Below, one piece after another: positions 14,684-23,466 of a stretch of DNA of 64,000 nucleotides; the first letter of the stretch is position 1; each line of letters opens with the position of its first letter. Made by a program: the position numbers and the translations under genes. The notes under the pieces were generated by a model. It worked only from the letters and a program-made list of their open reading frames with translations, was not told the origin of the DNA and did no database searches. This DNA comes from Campylobacter iguaniorum (lineage in GTDB: Bacteria > Campylobacterota > Campylobacteria > Campylobacterales > Campylobacteraceae): positions 372,001-436,000 of the forward strand of contig NZ_CP009043.1 of assembly GCF_000736415.1 (NCBI RefSeq), given 5' to 3'.

Positions 14684-16167
14684 TACGAAATATTTGTGAT
14701 TTTTTAGATATTAGCGTTGCAAAAAATCCCAATAAAATAGCCTTTGTAAGTGGCGAAAATAGCATAAGTTATGCTAAATTTGATGAGATTACTAATAGAG
14801 TTGCCAGCCAGATTTTAAGACTAAATTTGAAGAATGAACCCGTCTTGATTATTTTGCCAAAAAGCATTGAGGTTTTAATAGCGTTTTTAGCAGTGGCAAA
14901 AAGTGGAAATTTTTATACTTTGCTTGATGGCGCGACACCACTAGACCGCATAGAACAAGTCAAAAATATATTAAATCCAAAACTTGTAATAACGCAAAAA
15001 AACTTTAAATTTGACTGTTTTGATGAGTGCGAAATGCTATTTTGCGATGATTTTAATAAATTTGATATAGATGAAAATTTGCTAAAAATAGCTAGAGATA
15101 CTCATATAGACACTAATTTGCTTTATGTATTTTTCACGAGTGGAAGCACTGGAGTGCCAAAAGGCGTGAGTATAAGCCATAAAAGCGTGATTGATTATAC
15201 TTTTTGGGTGTGTGAAACATTTAAATTTAGTAGTGATGAAATACTTGCAAATCAAGCACCTTTTTACTTTGATAACTCTATTTTAGATATTTTTAGCACA
15301 CTTAAAAGTGGAGCGACTTTGCATATTTTGCCGACTTCTATTTTTGCATTTCCAAGTAAGGTGCTTAGCTATTTAAAAGAACACCAAATTAGTTTGATTT
15401 TTTGGGTGCCTTCGGTGCTTGTGTATTTTGCCAATACAAATGCGCTTGATGGTTTGAGACTAGCTAGTCTCAAAAAGGTGCTATTTTGCGGAGAAATTAT
15501 GCCAAATAAACAGTTAAATGTATGGCGAAAAACTCTTCCAAATACGCTTTTTGCAAATCTTTATGGACCAACAGAAATAACTGATGTATGCGCTTATTAT
15601 ATTTGCGATAGAGATTTTAGTGATGATGAGTTGCTGCCTATTGGTAAAGCTTGCAAAAACACCGAGCTTTTAGTTTTTGATGATGAGTTAAATTTGATAA
15701 AAAAGCCATTTATTAAAGGTGAACTTTATGTTAGGGGAACTTCTCTTAGCCTTGGATACTTTGCAAATAAACAAAAGACAAAAGAAGCTTTTATCCAAAA
15801 TCCTTTGCATAATAATTATCAAGATATTCTTTATAAAACAGGGGACATAGTAGCTTATAATGAATTTGATGAACTGATTTGCTATGGCAGAATGGACGCT
15901 CAAATCAAATTAAATGGTCATCGCATTGAGCTTGGCGAGATAGAAACTATAACTAACTCTCACAAGGAGGTTTTAAACTCTGCTTGTATTTTTAAAAATA
16001 GTGACATAACGCTATTTTACGAAGCAAAAAATGAGCTAAATTTAAAAAGCTATCTTGCTTGCAAATTGCCAAATTATATGATTCCAAAAAAGTTTATTTT
16101 AGTAAATAAATTTGTGCTAAATCAAAATGGTAAAATCGATAGAAAGGTGCTTAGTGGTCTTATTTGA
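14680..16167 (+). CDS. Free-standing amino acid or hydroxy acid adenylating enzyme
   Basis: A 495-residue member of the AMP-forming adenylation (ANL) family. Core motifs: TSGSTGVPKG at 153-162 (phosphate loop), GPTEITDV near 305, YKTGD near 386 (ribose contact), GRMDAQIKLNGHRIELGEIE in shortened form GRMDAQIK followed by GHRIELGEIE, and the C-terminal catalytic Lys in NGKIDRK near residue 487. The best overall likeness is to DltA-type and NRPS stand-alone A domains. No carrier domain is fused, so it should load the separate ACP at 17612. It overlaps the DUF4910 gene (ATGA). C. jejuni Cj1307, an amino acid activating enzyme of the flagellin glycosylation island, is the nearest known analogue I recall. 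The substrate cannot be predicted from sequence alone. Confidence 0.88.
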   Translation: MIRNICDFLDISVAKNPNKIAFVSGENSISYAKFDEITNRVASQILRLNLKNEPVLIILPKSIEVLIAFLAVAKSGNFYTLLDGATPLDRIEQVKNILNPKLVITQKNFKFDCFDECEMLFCDDFNKFDIDENLLKIARDTHIDTNLLYVFFTSGSTGVPKGVSISHKSVIDYTFWVCETFKFSSDEILANQAPFYFDNSILDIFSTLKSGATLHILPTSIFAFPSKVLSYLKEHQISLIFWVPSVLVYFANTNALDGLRLASLKKVLFCGEIMPNKQLNVWRKTLPNTLFANLYGPTEITDVCAYYICDRDFSDDELLPIGKACKNTELLVFDDELNLIKKPFIKGELYVRGTSLSLGYFANKQKTKEAFIQNPLHNNYQDILYKTGDIVAYNEFDELICYGRMDAQIKLNGHRIELGEIETITNSHKEVLNSACIFKNSDITLFYEAKNELNLKSYLACKLPNYMIPKKFILVNKFVLNQNGKIDRKVLSGLI

Positions 16168-16891
16168 AGAGTTTTTAAATGTATATAATAATGGATTTAA
16201 GTTTAGTAATAATACGCTTAGCATTGGTAATATCAAAGATAAATTAGAGCAAAATCAAGCTTATTTGAAGCGTATAGAAGATAACTTTTTTCTAACTCAA
16301 AATGGTTTTATTACATATTTTGTAAATGATATTTGCAAATTTGAGTGTCAAGAAAATTATATAAAACGTATATATAAAACGCCAATTTGCGAGCTTGAAA
16401 ATAGATTTTTAAGTATCAATAAATTTAGTATTTTTGATAAATATATCGGTATGAGCTTAAAAAATAGCGGTTTTAGTTTTCAAAGTTATGATGAGGTTAA
16501 AAAAGCAAAGCTTAATGATACTAATAAAATTTATAATTTTTTTATAAATTATTTTGATAAAGAATATCTTTTTATAAGCAAAACCGAACTCAGACATAGA
16601 ATACAAAAAGGCCAAGTATTTGTCATAAAACAAGATGAGAAAATAATAGGTGGTTTGGTATATTTTTTAAATTTAAACTCGGCTCATTTGGATTTTATAG
16701 CAGTTAGCAATGAATTTAGACAAAGTGGTATTGGGTATAGATTGATGAGCTGCTTTTTAGGATTAAACGCCCGGTATTTCAAGCTATTTGTAAGAGAAAC
16801 GAATGTAAAAGCTATAGAGTTTTATAAAAAATTTGGGTTTGAGTTTAATAGTATAAAAATTTCGTTTTATAGGAGGAAAAATGGAGTTTAA
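16154..16891 (+). CDS. GNAT-family N-acetyltransferase with N-terminal extension
   Basis: The C-terminal half is a GNAT acyl-CoA transferase: VFVIKQDEKIIGG (strand beta 4), AHLDFIAVSNEF, the acetyl-CoA loop QSGIGYRL near residue 197, and VKAIEFYKKFGF (motif B). The first 110 residues are a separate, unrecognised domain, a layout also found in C. jejuni Cj1298. The start is set at GTG 16154, which has AAAGG at 16143-16147 at good spacing and overlaps the end of the adenylation gene by 14 bases; an ATG at 16127 lies deeper in that gene and lacks a ribosome site. Product is about 245 residues. Probably acetylates an amino group on the carrier-bound acid or on a sugar; which one is inference. Confidence 0.82.
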   Translation: MVLFEEFLNVYNNGFKFSNNTLSIGNIKDKLEQNQAYLKRIEDNFFLTQNGFITYFVNDICKFECQENYIKRIYKTPICELENRFLSINKFSIFDKYIGMSLKNSGFSFQSYDEVKKAKLNDTNKIYNFFINYFDKEYLFISKTELRHRIQKGQVFVIKQDEKIIGGLVYFLNLNSAHLDFIAVSNEFRQSGIGYRLMSCFLGLNARYFKLFVRETNVKAIEFYKKFGFEFNSIKISFYRRKNGV

Positions 16892-17615
16892 AAACGTATT
16901 TGTCGTAGGTAAAGGAAGGGTGGCTTTGGAGTGCGCTAAAATAGCTAGAAGTAAATTTAAAAACGTAGAGCTTTTAAATTTAGATGATATGCAAGACAAA
17001 GATGCTTTTTTCAATGAGCTTAAAAACACATTTATTATAAGTGCGAATAACTTTTATATATTCAAATCACAATGCGTTTTAAACAACTTTATCATCAATT
17101 ACCACAACTCTCTTTTGCCATCTCATAGAGGCATGAATGCACATATTTGGTCTATTTGGAGTGGGGATACTAAGAGTGGAATTAGTTGGCATGAGGTTGA
17201 AAATACAATAGATACGGGTAGAATTTTGATACAAAAAGAAATTGCTATTGAAGATATGAGTGCTAAAGAGTTGCTTTTGGCTCAACATAAAGCTGCTATT
17301 TTTGCATTTGATGAGCTTTTAAACAGTGGATTTGATGCTAAATTCAAAGTAATTCATACTTCATGGGGGGGGGGTGAGCTACATAAAAGATGCGAGCTTC
17401 CAAACGCTGGAGTTTTGGATTTGAGTTGGGAATTCCAAAAGTTAGTAAGATTTTTAAAAGCTTTTGATGTGGGAGTTTTTAGAAAAATTCCGTATCCAAA
17501 AGTATCTGTTTTAGGTGGTTTTGTGGATATTTTGTATTATGAGATAGGAGATGGATTTGTGAATTTGAGTTTAGAAAATGGTCAAAAATTAAATATTATA
17601 AAGGAGCAAAAATGA
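16881..17615 (+). CDS. Formyltransferase with an in-frame poly-G tract (ON)
   Basis: A 244-residue folate-dependent formyltransferase-like protein. The hydrolase fold motif NYHNSLLPSHRG gives the catalytic Asn73 and His75, and IDTG gives Asp111, the standard N-H-D triad for 10-formyl-THF-dependent N-formylation. A G10 run at 17365-17374 encodes Trp162-Gly165 and is in frame, so the gene is ON here. Eleven G would create TGA at once; nine G would stop about 16 codons later. Either change removes the last third of the protein. AGGAGG lies before the ATG, and the start overlaps the GNAT gene. Expected product is an N-formyl amino sugar or N-formyl aminoacyl group. Confidence 0.88.
   Translation: MEFKNVFVVGKGRVALECAKIARSKFKNVELLNLDDMQDKDAFFNELKNTFIISANNFYIFKSQCVLNNFIINYHNSLLPSHRGMNAHIWSIWSGDTKSGISWHEVENTIDTGRILIQKEIAIEDMSAKELLLAQHKAAIFAFDELLNSGFDAKFKVIHTSWGGGELHKRCELPNAGVLDLSWEFQKLVRFLKAFDVGVFRKIPYPKVSVLGGFVDILYYEIGDGFVNLSLENGQKLNIIKEQK
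17365..17374 (+). repeat. Poly-G contingency tract (G10) in the formyltransferase gene
   Basis: Ten G following the T of a TGG codon, in register with both sides. This is the second contingency tract in the cluster, 3.9 kb from the first; the pair gives four possible expression states. Confidence 0.9.
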
Positions 17616-17836
17616 ATGTGATCAAAGAACTTTTTAACCAAATAGGAAGAAGTGATGTAAATGAGAGTATGGGTGAGCTTTTAAGCAGTGGGATTATCGA
17701 TAGCATGGATATAATGGCTCTTGTTGCAGCGATCGAAAAAATGTATAAAAAACCATTGCATGCAGAGTTCATAACAAATGAGAGTTTTGAAAGTTTTGCT
17801 AGTTTAAAAGATATGATAGATAAAGCGATGAAATGA
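17612..17836 (+). CDS. Acyl carrier protein
   Basis: A 74-residue acidic protein with the phosphopantetheine attachment motif DSMD; Ser31 is the predicted carrier residue, preceded by LLSSGIID, the usual context of ACP and D-alanyl carrier proteins. It differs from the fatty acid synthase ACP (normally DSLD) and is clearly a dedicated copy. It overlaps the formyltransferase by four bases (ATGA) and the next gene by four bases. A phosphopantetheinyl transferase is not encoded nearby, so the general AcpS is presumably used. It is expected to carry the acid activated by the enzyme at 14680. Confidence 0.92.
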   Translation: MNVIKELFNQIGRSDVNESMGELLSSGIIDSMDIMALVAAIEKMYKKPLHAEFITNESFESFASLKDMIDKAMK

Positions 17837-18615
17837 AAGCTATTTTAGAAGCAGGTGGTAAGCTTGTTTATAAAAGCGATTTGGTAGATGCTTTAAGACA
17901 AATTGGTATAAAAAGTGGTGATAGTATTTGCGTTCATACCGAGCTTTTTACTCTTGGTAACCCACTTTTAGCAAAAGATGAATTTTTAGAAGCTTTGCTT
18001 TGGTGTTTTTATGAAGTGATTGGTAAAAATGGAACTCTTATTATGCCTACTTTTACATATAGTTTTTGTAAAAACCAAATTTATGATAAGCTAAACTCAA
18101 AAAGTACTATGGGTGTTTTGACTGAATTTTTCAGACAACAAAACGGTGTTGTTCGTACAAATGATCCGATTTTTTCTTTTGCAATTGGCGGAAATAATAA
18201 GGAAGCTTTTTTAAGCGATAGTAAAAGCTGTTTTGGTAAAAACTCAGTGTATGACGTACTTAAAAGAATAAATGGGAAAATAGTTTTGTTTGGGCTAGAG
18301 CATGCTGGATATACGTTTACTCACTATATAGAAGAGCAAGCTAAAGTAAGCTATAGATATTTTAAAGAATTTAGTGGGATAAGCATAGATGAGCAAAGAA
18401 GAGAGCGAAAAACAAGTATATTTTATTTTGTAAGAAAACTAGATGTAAAATCTACGATGTCGGTTTGCAAACAAGTAGGGATATTAAAACTTTCTGATAA
18501 CTTTAAAAGCGTGAAATTTGGCAATTCTATTTTAGTCGTTTTAGATGCCAAGAGATATTTTACAGATACACTAAACCAAATTTACAAAGATGAAAGATTG
18601 ATTTTAGAAGATTGA
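17833..18615 (+). CDS. AAC(3)-like acyltransferase
   Basis: A 260-residue protein of the aminoglycoside N3-acetyltransferase family, the YokD fold. Visible landmarks: VHTELFTLG near 34-42, the pantetheine-facing NGTLIMPTFTYSF near 66-78, NDPIFSFAIGG near 110-120, and HYIEE at 164-168 with the expected catalytic His164 and Glu167 spaced as in AAC(3). A true antibiotic-resistance role is unlikely given its place at the end of a carrier-protein cluster; C. jejuni Cj1296/Cj1297 are glycosylation-island relatives. I infer that it transfers the finished acyl group from the ACP or CoA to an amino sugar. It is the last gene, 70 bases before gyrA. Confidence 0.85.
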   Translation: MKAILEAGGKLVYKSDLVDALRQIGIKSGDSICVHTELFTLGNPLLAKDEFLEALLWCFYEVIGKNGTLIMPTFTYSFCKNQIYDKLNSKSTMGVLTEFFRQQNGVVRTNDPIFSFAIGGNNKEAFLSDSKSCFGKNSVYDVLKRINGKIVLFGLEHAGYTFTHYIEEQAKVSYRYFKEFSGISIDEQRRERKTSIFYFVRKLDVKSTMSVCKQVGILKLSDNFKSVKFGNSILVVLDAKRYFTDTLNQIYKDERLILED

Positions 18616-18653
18616 TAAAATATTCATTTAGCAAGTTTTTATTAAATTTAAGA

Positions 18654-18659
18654 TATAAT
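18654..18659 (+). promoter_or_regulatory. Predicted -10 box for gyrA
   Basis: TATAAT at 18654-18659 in AAGATATAATC, 26 bases before the gyrA ATG, with AAGGA as ribosome site. It separates gyrA from the glycan cluster upstream. Confidence 0.55.
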
Positions 18660-18685
18660 CAAGCCTAGTTATTTTAAGGATAAAT

Positions 18686-21298
18686 ATGGAAGATAATATT
18701 TTTAGTACAAACCAAGATATCGGCGTTATTGATGTCGAGGATTCTATAAAAACAAGCTACTTAGATTATTCGATGAGCGTCATCATAGGTAGAGCCTTGC
18801 CAGATGCTAGAGATGGTTTAAAACCCGTGCATAGGCGTATCTTGTATGCTATGAATGACCTTGGCGTAGGAAGTCGTAGCCCATACAAAAAATCAGCCCG
18901 TATCGTGGGTGATGTCATCGGTAAATACCACCCGCACGGCGATACAGCAGTTTATGACGCATTAGTCAGAATGGCTCAGAGCTTTTCTATGAGAGTTCCA
19001 GCAGTCGATGGACAAGGAAACTTTGGCTCAGTCGATGGCGATGGCGCAGCTGCGATGCGTTATACTGAAGCTAGAATGACAGTTTTGGCTGAAGAGCTTT
19101 TGAAAGATTTGGATAAAGATACTATCGATTTCATACCAAACTATGATGATAGTTTAAGTGAGCCAGATGTGCTTCCAGCGCGCGTACCAAATTTACTACT
19201 AAATGGCTCAAGTGGTATCGCTGTAGGTATGGCGACAAATATCCCTCCTCATAGCCTTGATGAGCTAGTAGATGGGCTTTTGCTAGTTCTTGAAAACAAA
19301 GAAACAAGCCTTGAAGAGATAATGACCCACATAAAAGGCCCTGATTTTCCAACTGGTGGTATAATTTTTGGTAAAAAAGGCATCATTGAAGCATACAAAA
19401 CAGGTCGTGGCAGGATAAAATTAAGAGCCAAAACTCACATAGAAAAAAAGCCAAATAAAGATGTAATCGTAGTCGATGAGCTTCCATATCAAGTAAATAA
19501 AGCCAAGCTTCATTCAGACATCGCCGACCTTGTCAAGGACAAGATGATAGAGGGCATTAGCGAAGTCCGCGATGAGAGCGACAGAGATGGAATCCGCCTA
19601 GTCATCGAGCTAAAACGCGATGCGATGAGTGAAATCGTACTAAATAATCTTTTCAAATCAACTCAAATGGAAGTTACTTTTGGCGTTATAATGTTAGCTA
19701 TTAACAACAAAGAACCAAAGGTATTTTCGCTAATTGAGCTACTAAAATTATTTTTAAATCATAGAAAAACAGTTATTATCCGCCGAACTATTTTTGAACT
19801 TCAAAAAGCTAAGGCTAGAGCTCACATCTTAGAAGGCCTAAAAATCGCACTTGACAACATAGATGATGTGATAAATTTAATAAAAACAAGTGCTGATACA
19901 AACGCCGCAAGAGATGGTTTGATGGCTAAATTTGGACTATCTGAGCTACAAAGCAACGCCATACTTGATATGAGACTTAGCAAGCTAACAGGACTTGAGA
20001 GAGAGAAACTAGAAGCTGAGCTAAAAGAGATTTTAGAGCTTATCGAAAAACTTGATGCGATACTCAAAAGCGAAACATTAATAGAAAATATAATCCGTGA
20101 AGAGCTTTTGGAAGTCAAGGCTAAATTTAAATGCCCACGTATCACTGAAATCGTAGATGATTACGATGATATCGATGTAGAAGATCTAATCCCAAATGAA
20201 AATATGGTAGTCACAATAACCCACCGTGGCTACATAAAAAGAGTACCAAGCAAAAACTACGAAAAACAAAAACGTGGTGGCAAAGGCAAGGTCGCAGTGA
20301 CTACATACGATGATGATTTTATCGAGAGTTTCTTTACTTGTATGAGCCATGATACACTTATGTTCGTGACTGATCGCGGACAACTCTACTGGCTAAAAGT
20401 CTATAAAATCCCAGAAGGAAGTCGCACTGCAAAAGGCAAAGCTGTAGTAAATCTCATCTCACTTCAAGCTGATGAGAAGATAAAAGCTATCATTCCTACA
20501 ACTGATTTTGATGAGAGCAAATCACTAGTATTCTTCACTAAAAATGGTATAGTAAAACGTACAAATTTAAGTGAGTTTAAAAATATTCGTTCAATTGGCG
20601 TTAGAGCTATAAATTTAGATGATAGCGATGAGCTAGTAACTGTGTTAATCGCAAATAGTGAGGCTGGTGAGAGCTATGAGGCTATTTCTTTAGAAGCTCA
20701 AAACGAAGAGCAACCAACCGAGCTAATCATAGATGAAGCTGAAGCAAGCGATGAAGTGGACGAGACAAGCGAAATTTGCGGTAAAATGCTATTTATCGTA
20801 ACTAAAAAAGGTATGTGTATTAAATTTGCACTACACAAAGTCCGCCAAATCGGTAGAGTTAGCCGTGGTGTGACTGGAATACGCTTCAAAGAAGATGGCG
20901 ATGAGGTCGTAGGGGCTGTAGTCATAGAAAACGACATCCAAGAGATCTTAAGTGTAAGTCAAAAAGGTATAGGCAAACGTACAACTGCCGATGAGTACCG
21001 CTTGCAAAGTCGTGGCGGCAAGGGCGTGATTTGTATGAAACTCACACCAAAGACCAAAGACCTAGTAGGCGTCGTGATGGTAGATGAAGAGATGGATCTC
21101 ATGGCTCTGACATCGAGTGGCAAAATGATAAGAGTCGATATGCAAAGCATCAGAAAAGCAGGTCGTAATACAAGTGGCGTTATCGTCGTAAATGTAGAAG
21201 GCGATGAGGTGGTAAGCATAGCAAGATGCCCTAAGGAAGAGGTCGATGAAGATATGGACTCTGAGGTTGAATCTAGCGTAGAAGATAGCTTGGAATAA
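18686..21298 (+). CDS. gyrA: DNA gyrase subunit A
   Basis: An 870-residue GyrA. The DNA-cutting Tyr is Tyr126 in AAMRYTEAR. The quinolone-resistance region reads [13 protein letters not shown] at residues 82-94, with Thr87 and Asp91, the unmutated state at the positions usually changed in resistant Campylobacter (86/90 in C. jejuni numbering). The C-terminal beta-pinwheel has GyrA-box-like QKRGGKG near residue 530. An acidic tail ([17 protein letters not shown]) follows. It relaxes and introduces negative supercoils as A2B2 with GyrB. The downstream flgP-flgQ-flgR order is conserved in C. jejuni, where gyrA also precedes these flagellar genes. Confidence 0.97.
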   Translation: MEDNIFSTNQDIGVIDVEDSIKTSYLDYSMSVIIGRALPDARDGLKPVHRRILYAMNDLGVGSRSPYKKSARIVGDVIGKYHPHGDTAVYDALVRMAQSFSMRVPAVDGQGNFGSVDGDGAAAMRYTEARMTVLAEELLKDLDKDTIDFIPNYDDSLSEPDVLPARVPNLLLNGSSGIAVGMATNIPPHSLDELVDGLLLVLENKETSLEEIMTHIKGPDFPTGGIIFGKKGIIEAYKTGRGRIKLRAKTHIEKKPNKDVIVVDELPYQVNKAKLHSDIADLVKDKMIEGISEVRDESDRDGIRLVIELKRDAMSEIVLNNLFKSTQMEVTFGVIMLAINNKEPKVFSLIELLKLFLNHRKTVIIRRTIFELQKAKARAHILEGLKIALDNIDDVINLIKTSADTNAARDGLMAKFGLSELQSNAILDMRLSKLTGLEREKLEAELKEILELIEKLDAILKSETLIENIIREELLEVKAKFKCPRITEIVDDYDDIDVEDLIPNENMVVTITHRGYIKRVPSKNYEKQKRGGKGKVAVTTYDDDFIESFFTCMSHDTLMFVTDRGQLYWLKVYKIPEGSRTAKGKAVVNLISLQADEKIKAIIPTTDFDESKSLVFFTKNGIVKRTNLSEFKNIRSIGVRAINLDDSDELVTVLIANSEAGESYEAISLEAQNEEQPTELIIDEAEASDEVDETSEICGKMLFIVTKKGMCIKFALHKVRQIGRVSRGVTGIRFKEDGDEVVGAVVIENDIQEILSVSQKGIGKRTTADEYRLQSRGGKGVICMKLTPKTKDLVGVVMVDEEMDLMALTSSGKMIRVDMQSIRKAGRNTSGVIVVNVEGDEVVSIARCPKEEVDEDMDSEVESSVEDSLE

Positions 21299-21343
21299 AT
21301 TTTGCTTTATTCTAAGTGAGTAAATTTAAATTAAGGTTTAAAA

Positions 21344-21829
21344 ATGAAAAGTTTGGTTTTTTTGTTGGTTTTGTTAGGCGTTTTTGCAGGATGCAGTAGT
21401 AGCAGTGTTGTTTCTACTCCTAGCGAAGTAGTTGTCCAAAAAGTAGACAAAGACGACATCCGTGATGTTATCCAAAAAGAAAAAATGGTAGCTGGCCTAG
21501 ACGCTCAGCCAGAAGCTACTTTCTCTGTCATTGGCGAGGGAATCCCTCCGCTTGATACAGTTAGCCCAGCTCAAGCAAAAGCTTTGGCAAAAAGAGCAGC
21601 TATGGCTGATGGCTATAGACAACTTGCAAGCAAACTCTATGGTATCCAAATCAGTGCAAAAGACACAGTCAAAGACGCAATGCTAAAAAGCACGGTTATA
21701 GAAGCTAGAGTTCATGGACTTATCAAAAATGCTTCTATCATTGATCAAGATTTCAAAGACGGTCTTTACCGTGTCGAGATGGAACTCAAACTAGATAAAG
21801 ACAAGTGGCAAGAGCTTTTTGCTTATTAA
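21344..21829 (+). CDS. flgP: Flagellar basal-disk lipoprotein FlgP (LPP20 family)
   Basis: A 161-residue lipoprotein with signal peptide and lipobox FAGC (Cys at residue 17) followed by a Ser-rich linker. The LPP20-type domain has the conserved alpha-helix AQAKALAKRAAMADGYRQLA, here split as AKALAKRAAM and DGYRQLASKLYG, and a strand ending VEMELKLDKDKW. In C. jejuni FlgP forms the large basal disk under the outer membrane that gives the high-torque motor its purchase. It follows gyrA by 45 bases and overlaps flgQ by 25. Identification is supported by length, signal, domain and the gyrA-flgP-flgQ-flgR order. Confidence 0.92.
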   Translation: MKSLVFLLVLLGVFAGCSSSSVVSTPSEVVVQKVDKDDIRDVIQKEKMVAGLDAQPEATFSVIGEGIPPLDTVSPAQAKALAKRAAMADGYRQLASKLYGIQISAKDTVKDAMLKSTVIEARVHGLIKNASIIDQDFKDGLYRVEMELKLDKDKWQELFAY

Positions 21830-22197
21830 TACTACCTTTACTTTTATTTGGTGGTGAGGAATTTATCTTTTGGGCTAAATACTCATCATCAAACAATATC
21901 TTAAAATCTCAAATCGTAGCTATCTCAAACGCTATGGTTTTAAGCCAAAAAGACAAGGTCTTTTTGTGCGATTTAAACTCTACTAAATTTAAAAATGAAA
22001 CCACATTGAACTACTTAAAAAGAAACGAAGATGAGCTGTTTAGCTGCTTTTCATCAAGCCAAATTTTGCTAAATGAAACTTCTAAATTTAGTCTAAAAAG
22101 TGCAGATGCAAACACTCATATCACTGTTGTACCACTGCGTTTTATAGTGGATTTTAAGCCCTCTGGTGCTAGAATAAGTAAAATCAAAAGTAGGTAA
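21805..22197 (+). CDS. flgQ: Flagellar protein FlgQ
   Basis: A 130-residue protein with an N-terminal signal (MARAFCLLILPLLLFGG) and a small periplasmic domain containing two Cys (FLCDL, FSCFSS) that may form a disulfide. FlgQ stabilises FlgP and is needed for basal-disk assembly in C. jejuni. The frame begins with GTG 21805 inside the end of flgP; a later start is not obvious and the overlap is consistent with coupling to flgP. Sequence identity to C. jejuni FlgQ is not visible to me, so the name rests on position between flgP and flgR and on the size and signal peptide. Confidence 0.75.
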   Translation: MARAFCLLILPLLLFGGEEFIFWAKYSSSNNILKSQIVAISNAMVLSQKDKVFLCDLNSTKFKNETTLNYLKRNEDELFSCFSSSQILLNETSKFSLKSADANTHITVVPLRFIVDFKPSGARISKIKSR

Positions 22198-22200
22198 ATT

Positions 22201-23343
22201 ATGAATGTTGTAATAGTCGAAGATGATATAAATATGAGAAAATCCTTAGAGATAGCTCTTGGGGATTATGAAGAATTTAATGTAAAAAGCTACAAAAGCG
22301 CCACCGAAGCTCTTAAAAAAATCAGCGATGATACTGATATAATAGTCACAGATATAAATATGCCCGGAATGGACGGGCTGGAGTTTATAAACGCATTAAA
22401 CGGCAAATTTGATGTCATCATCATGACTGGAAATGCCACGCTTAATAGGGCGATTGAGAGCGTTAGGCTTGGAGTAAAGGACTTTTTGACCAAGCCATTT
22501 GACATAGAAACTCTAGTAACTGCCATAAAACGAACCAAAATCCTAAGCCAAAAACAACCAGCAAAAAAAGAAAAACAAAGCAATGATGAAAGTAGCTTTA
22601 TAGGAAGTTCGCCAAGCTTGCAAAAAGTCCTAGATATAGCACTCAAAGCGGCTAAAACAGATGTGAGCGTGATGATTATGGGGGAAAGTGGTGTTGGCAA
22701 AGAGCTTTTTGCAAATTTCATTCACAAAAACTCAAAACGAAAAGACAAGCCATTTATGGCGATCAATATGGCAGCAATCCCTGAAAATCTCCTTGAAAGT
22801 GAGCTTTATGGATATGAAAAAGGAGCTTTCACAGATGCTACTGCGACTAAAAAAGGGCTTTTTGAGCTAGCAGAGGGCGGGACGCTTTTTTTAGATGAGA
22901 TCGGCGAAATGCCTATAAATTTGCAACCAAAACTGTTAAGAGCATTACAAGAGCGTGAAATCGTGCGAGTAGGTGCTAGTAAACCTATCAAAATCAATGT
23001 CCGCATCGTCTCAGCAACAAATGCAAATTTAGAGAACAAGATAAAAAATGGTGAATTTAGAGAAGATTTATTTTATAGATTAAACACGGTTCCACTTTTA
23101 GTCCCACCACTTCGCGAGCGAAAAGATGAGATACTAAGTATCGCCGAATTTGTGCTAAAAAAAGCTTGCGATGAGTATGAGCTAGAGCAAAAAAGTCTTA
23201 GCAAAGAGGCGATAAAAGAGCTTTTAAACTATGAATATCCAGGCAATATAAGAGAGCTTATAAGCATAGTAGAACGCGCTGTTATCTTAAGCGACAACGT
23301 AGAAATATCAAAAGACGATCTTTTTATTTATGCTAAAAAGTAA
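22201..23343 (+). CDS. flgR: Sigma-54 activator FlgR without DNA-binding domain
   Basis: A 380-residue NtrC-type response regulator. Receiver domain 1-115 with phospho-acceptor Asp51 (VTDINMPGMDG) and Lys in TKPF; AAA+ domain with Walker A GESGVGKE at 161-168, GAFTDA at 208-213 in place of GAFTGA, and LFLDEIGEMP as Walker B. It ends 37 residues after IRELISIV, with no helix-turn-helix domain. The C. jejuni homologue has a longer tail; H. pylori FlgR is known to work without a DNA-binding domain, from solution. With FlgS as sensor kinase it would switch on RpoN-dependent flagellar genes. Starts three bases after flgQ. Confidence 0.93.
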   Translation: MNVVIVEDDINMRKSLEIALGDYEEFNVKSYKSATEALKKISDDTDIIVTDINMPGMDGLEFINALNGKFDVIIMTGNATLNRAIESVRLGVKDFLTKPFDIETLVTAIKRTKILSQKQPAKKEKQSNDESSFIGSSPSLQKVLDIALKAAKTDVSVMIMGESGVGKELFANFIHKNSKRKDKPFMAINMAAIPENLLESELYGYEKGAFTDATATKKGLFELAEGGTLFLDEIGEMPINLQPKLLRALQEREIVRVGASKPIKINVRIVSATNANLENKIKNGEFREDLFYRLNTVPLLVPPLRERKDEILSIAEFVLKKACDEYELEQKSLSKEAIKELLNYEYPGNIRELISIVERAVILSDNVEISKDDLFIYAKK

Positions 23344-23466
23344 CAAATTTATTATTGATAAATAATAAAAATATGATATAATATACAAAAACATATTTTA
23401 GGAGTATTTTATGAAAAAAATACTTTATATTATTGTAAATAAATTCGTTTGTGCGTGTTGGGCTGA

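Noticed and set aside
16127-16153. ATG start for the GNAT gene inside the adenylation gene
   Set aside because: No Shine-Dalgarno upstream; GTG 16154 has AAAGG at the right distance and a short operon-type overlap.
17833-18615. Aminoglycoside resistance gene
   Set aside because: Although the fold is AAC(3)-like, it is translationally coupled to an ACP in a glycan-type cluster, so a resistance role is not the best reading.
18686-21298. Quinolone-resistance mutation in gyrA
   Set aside because: Thr87 and Asp91, the positions corresponding to C. jejuni 86 and 90, are the susceptible residues.
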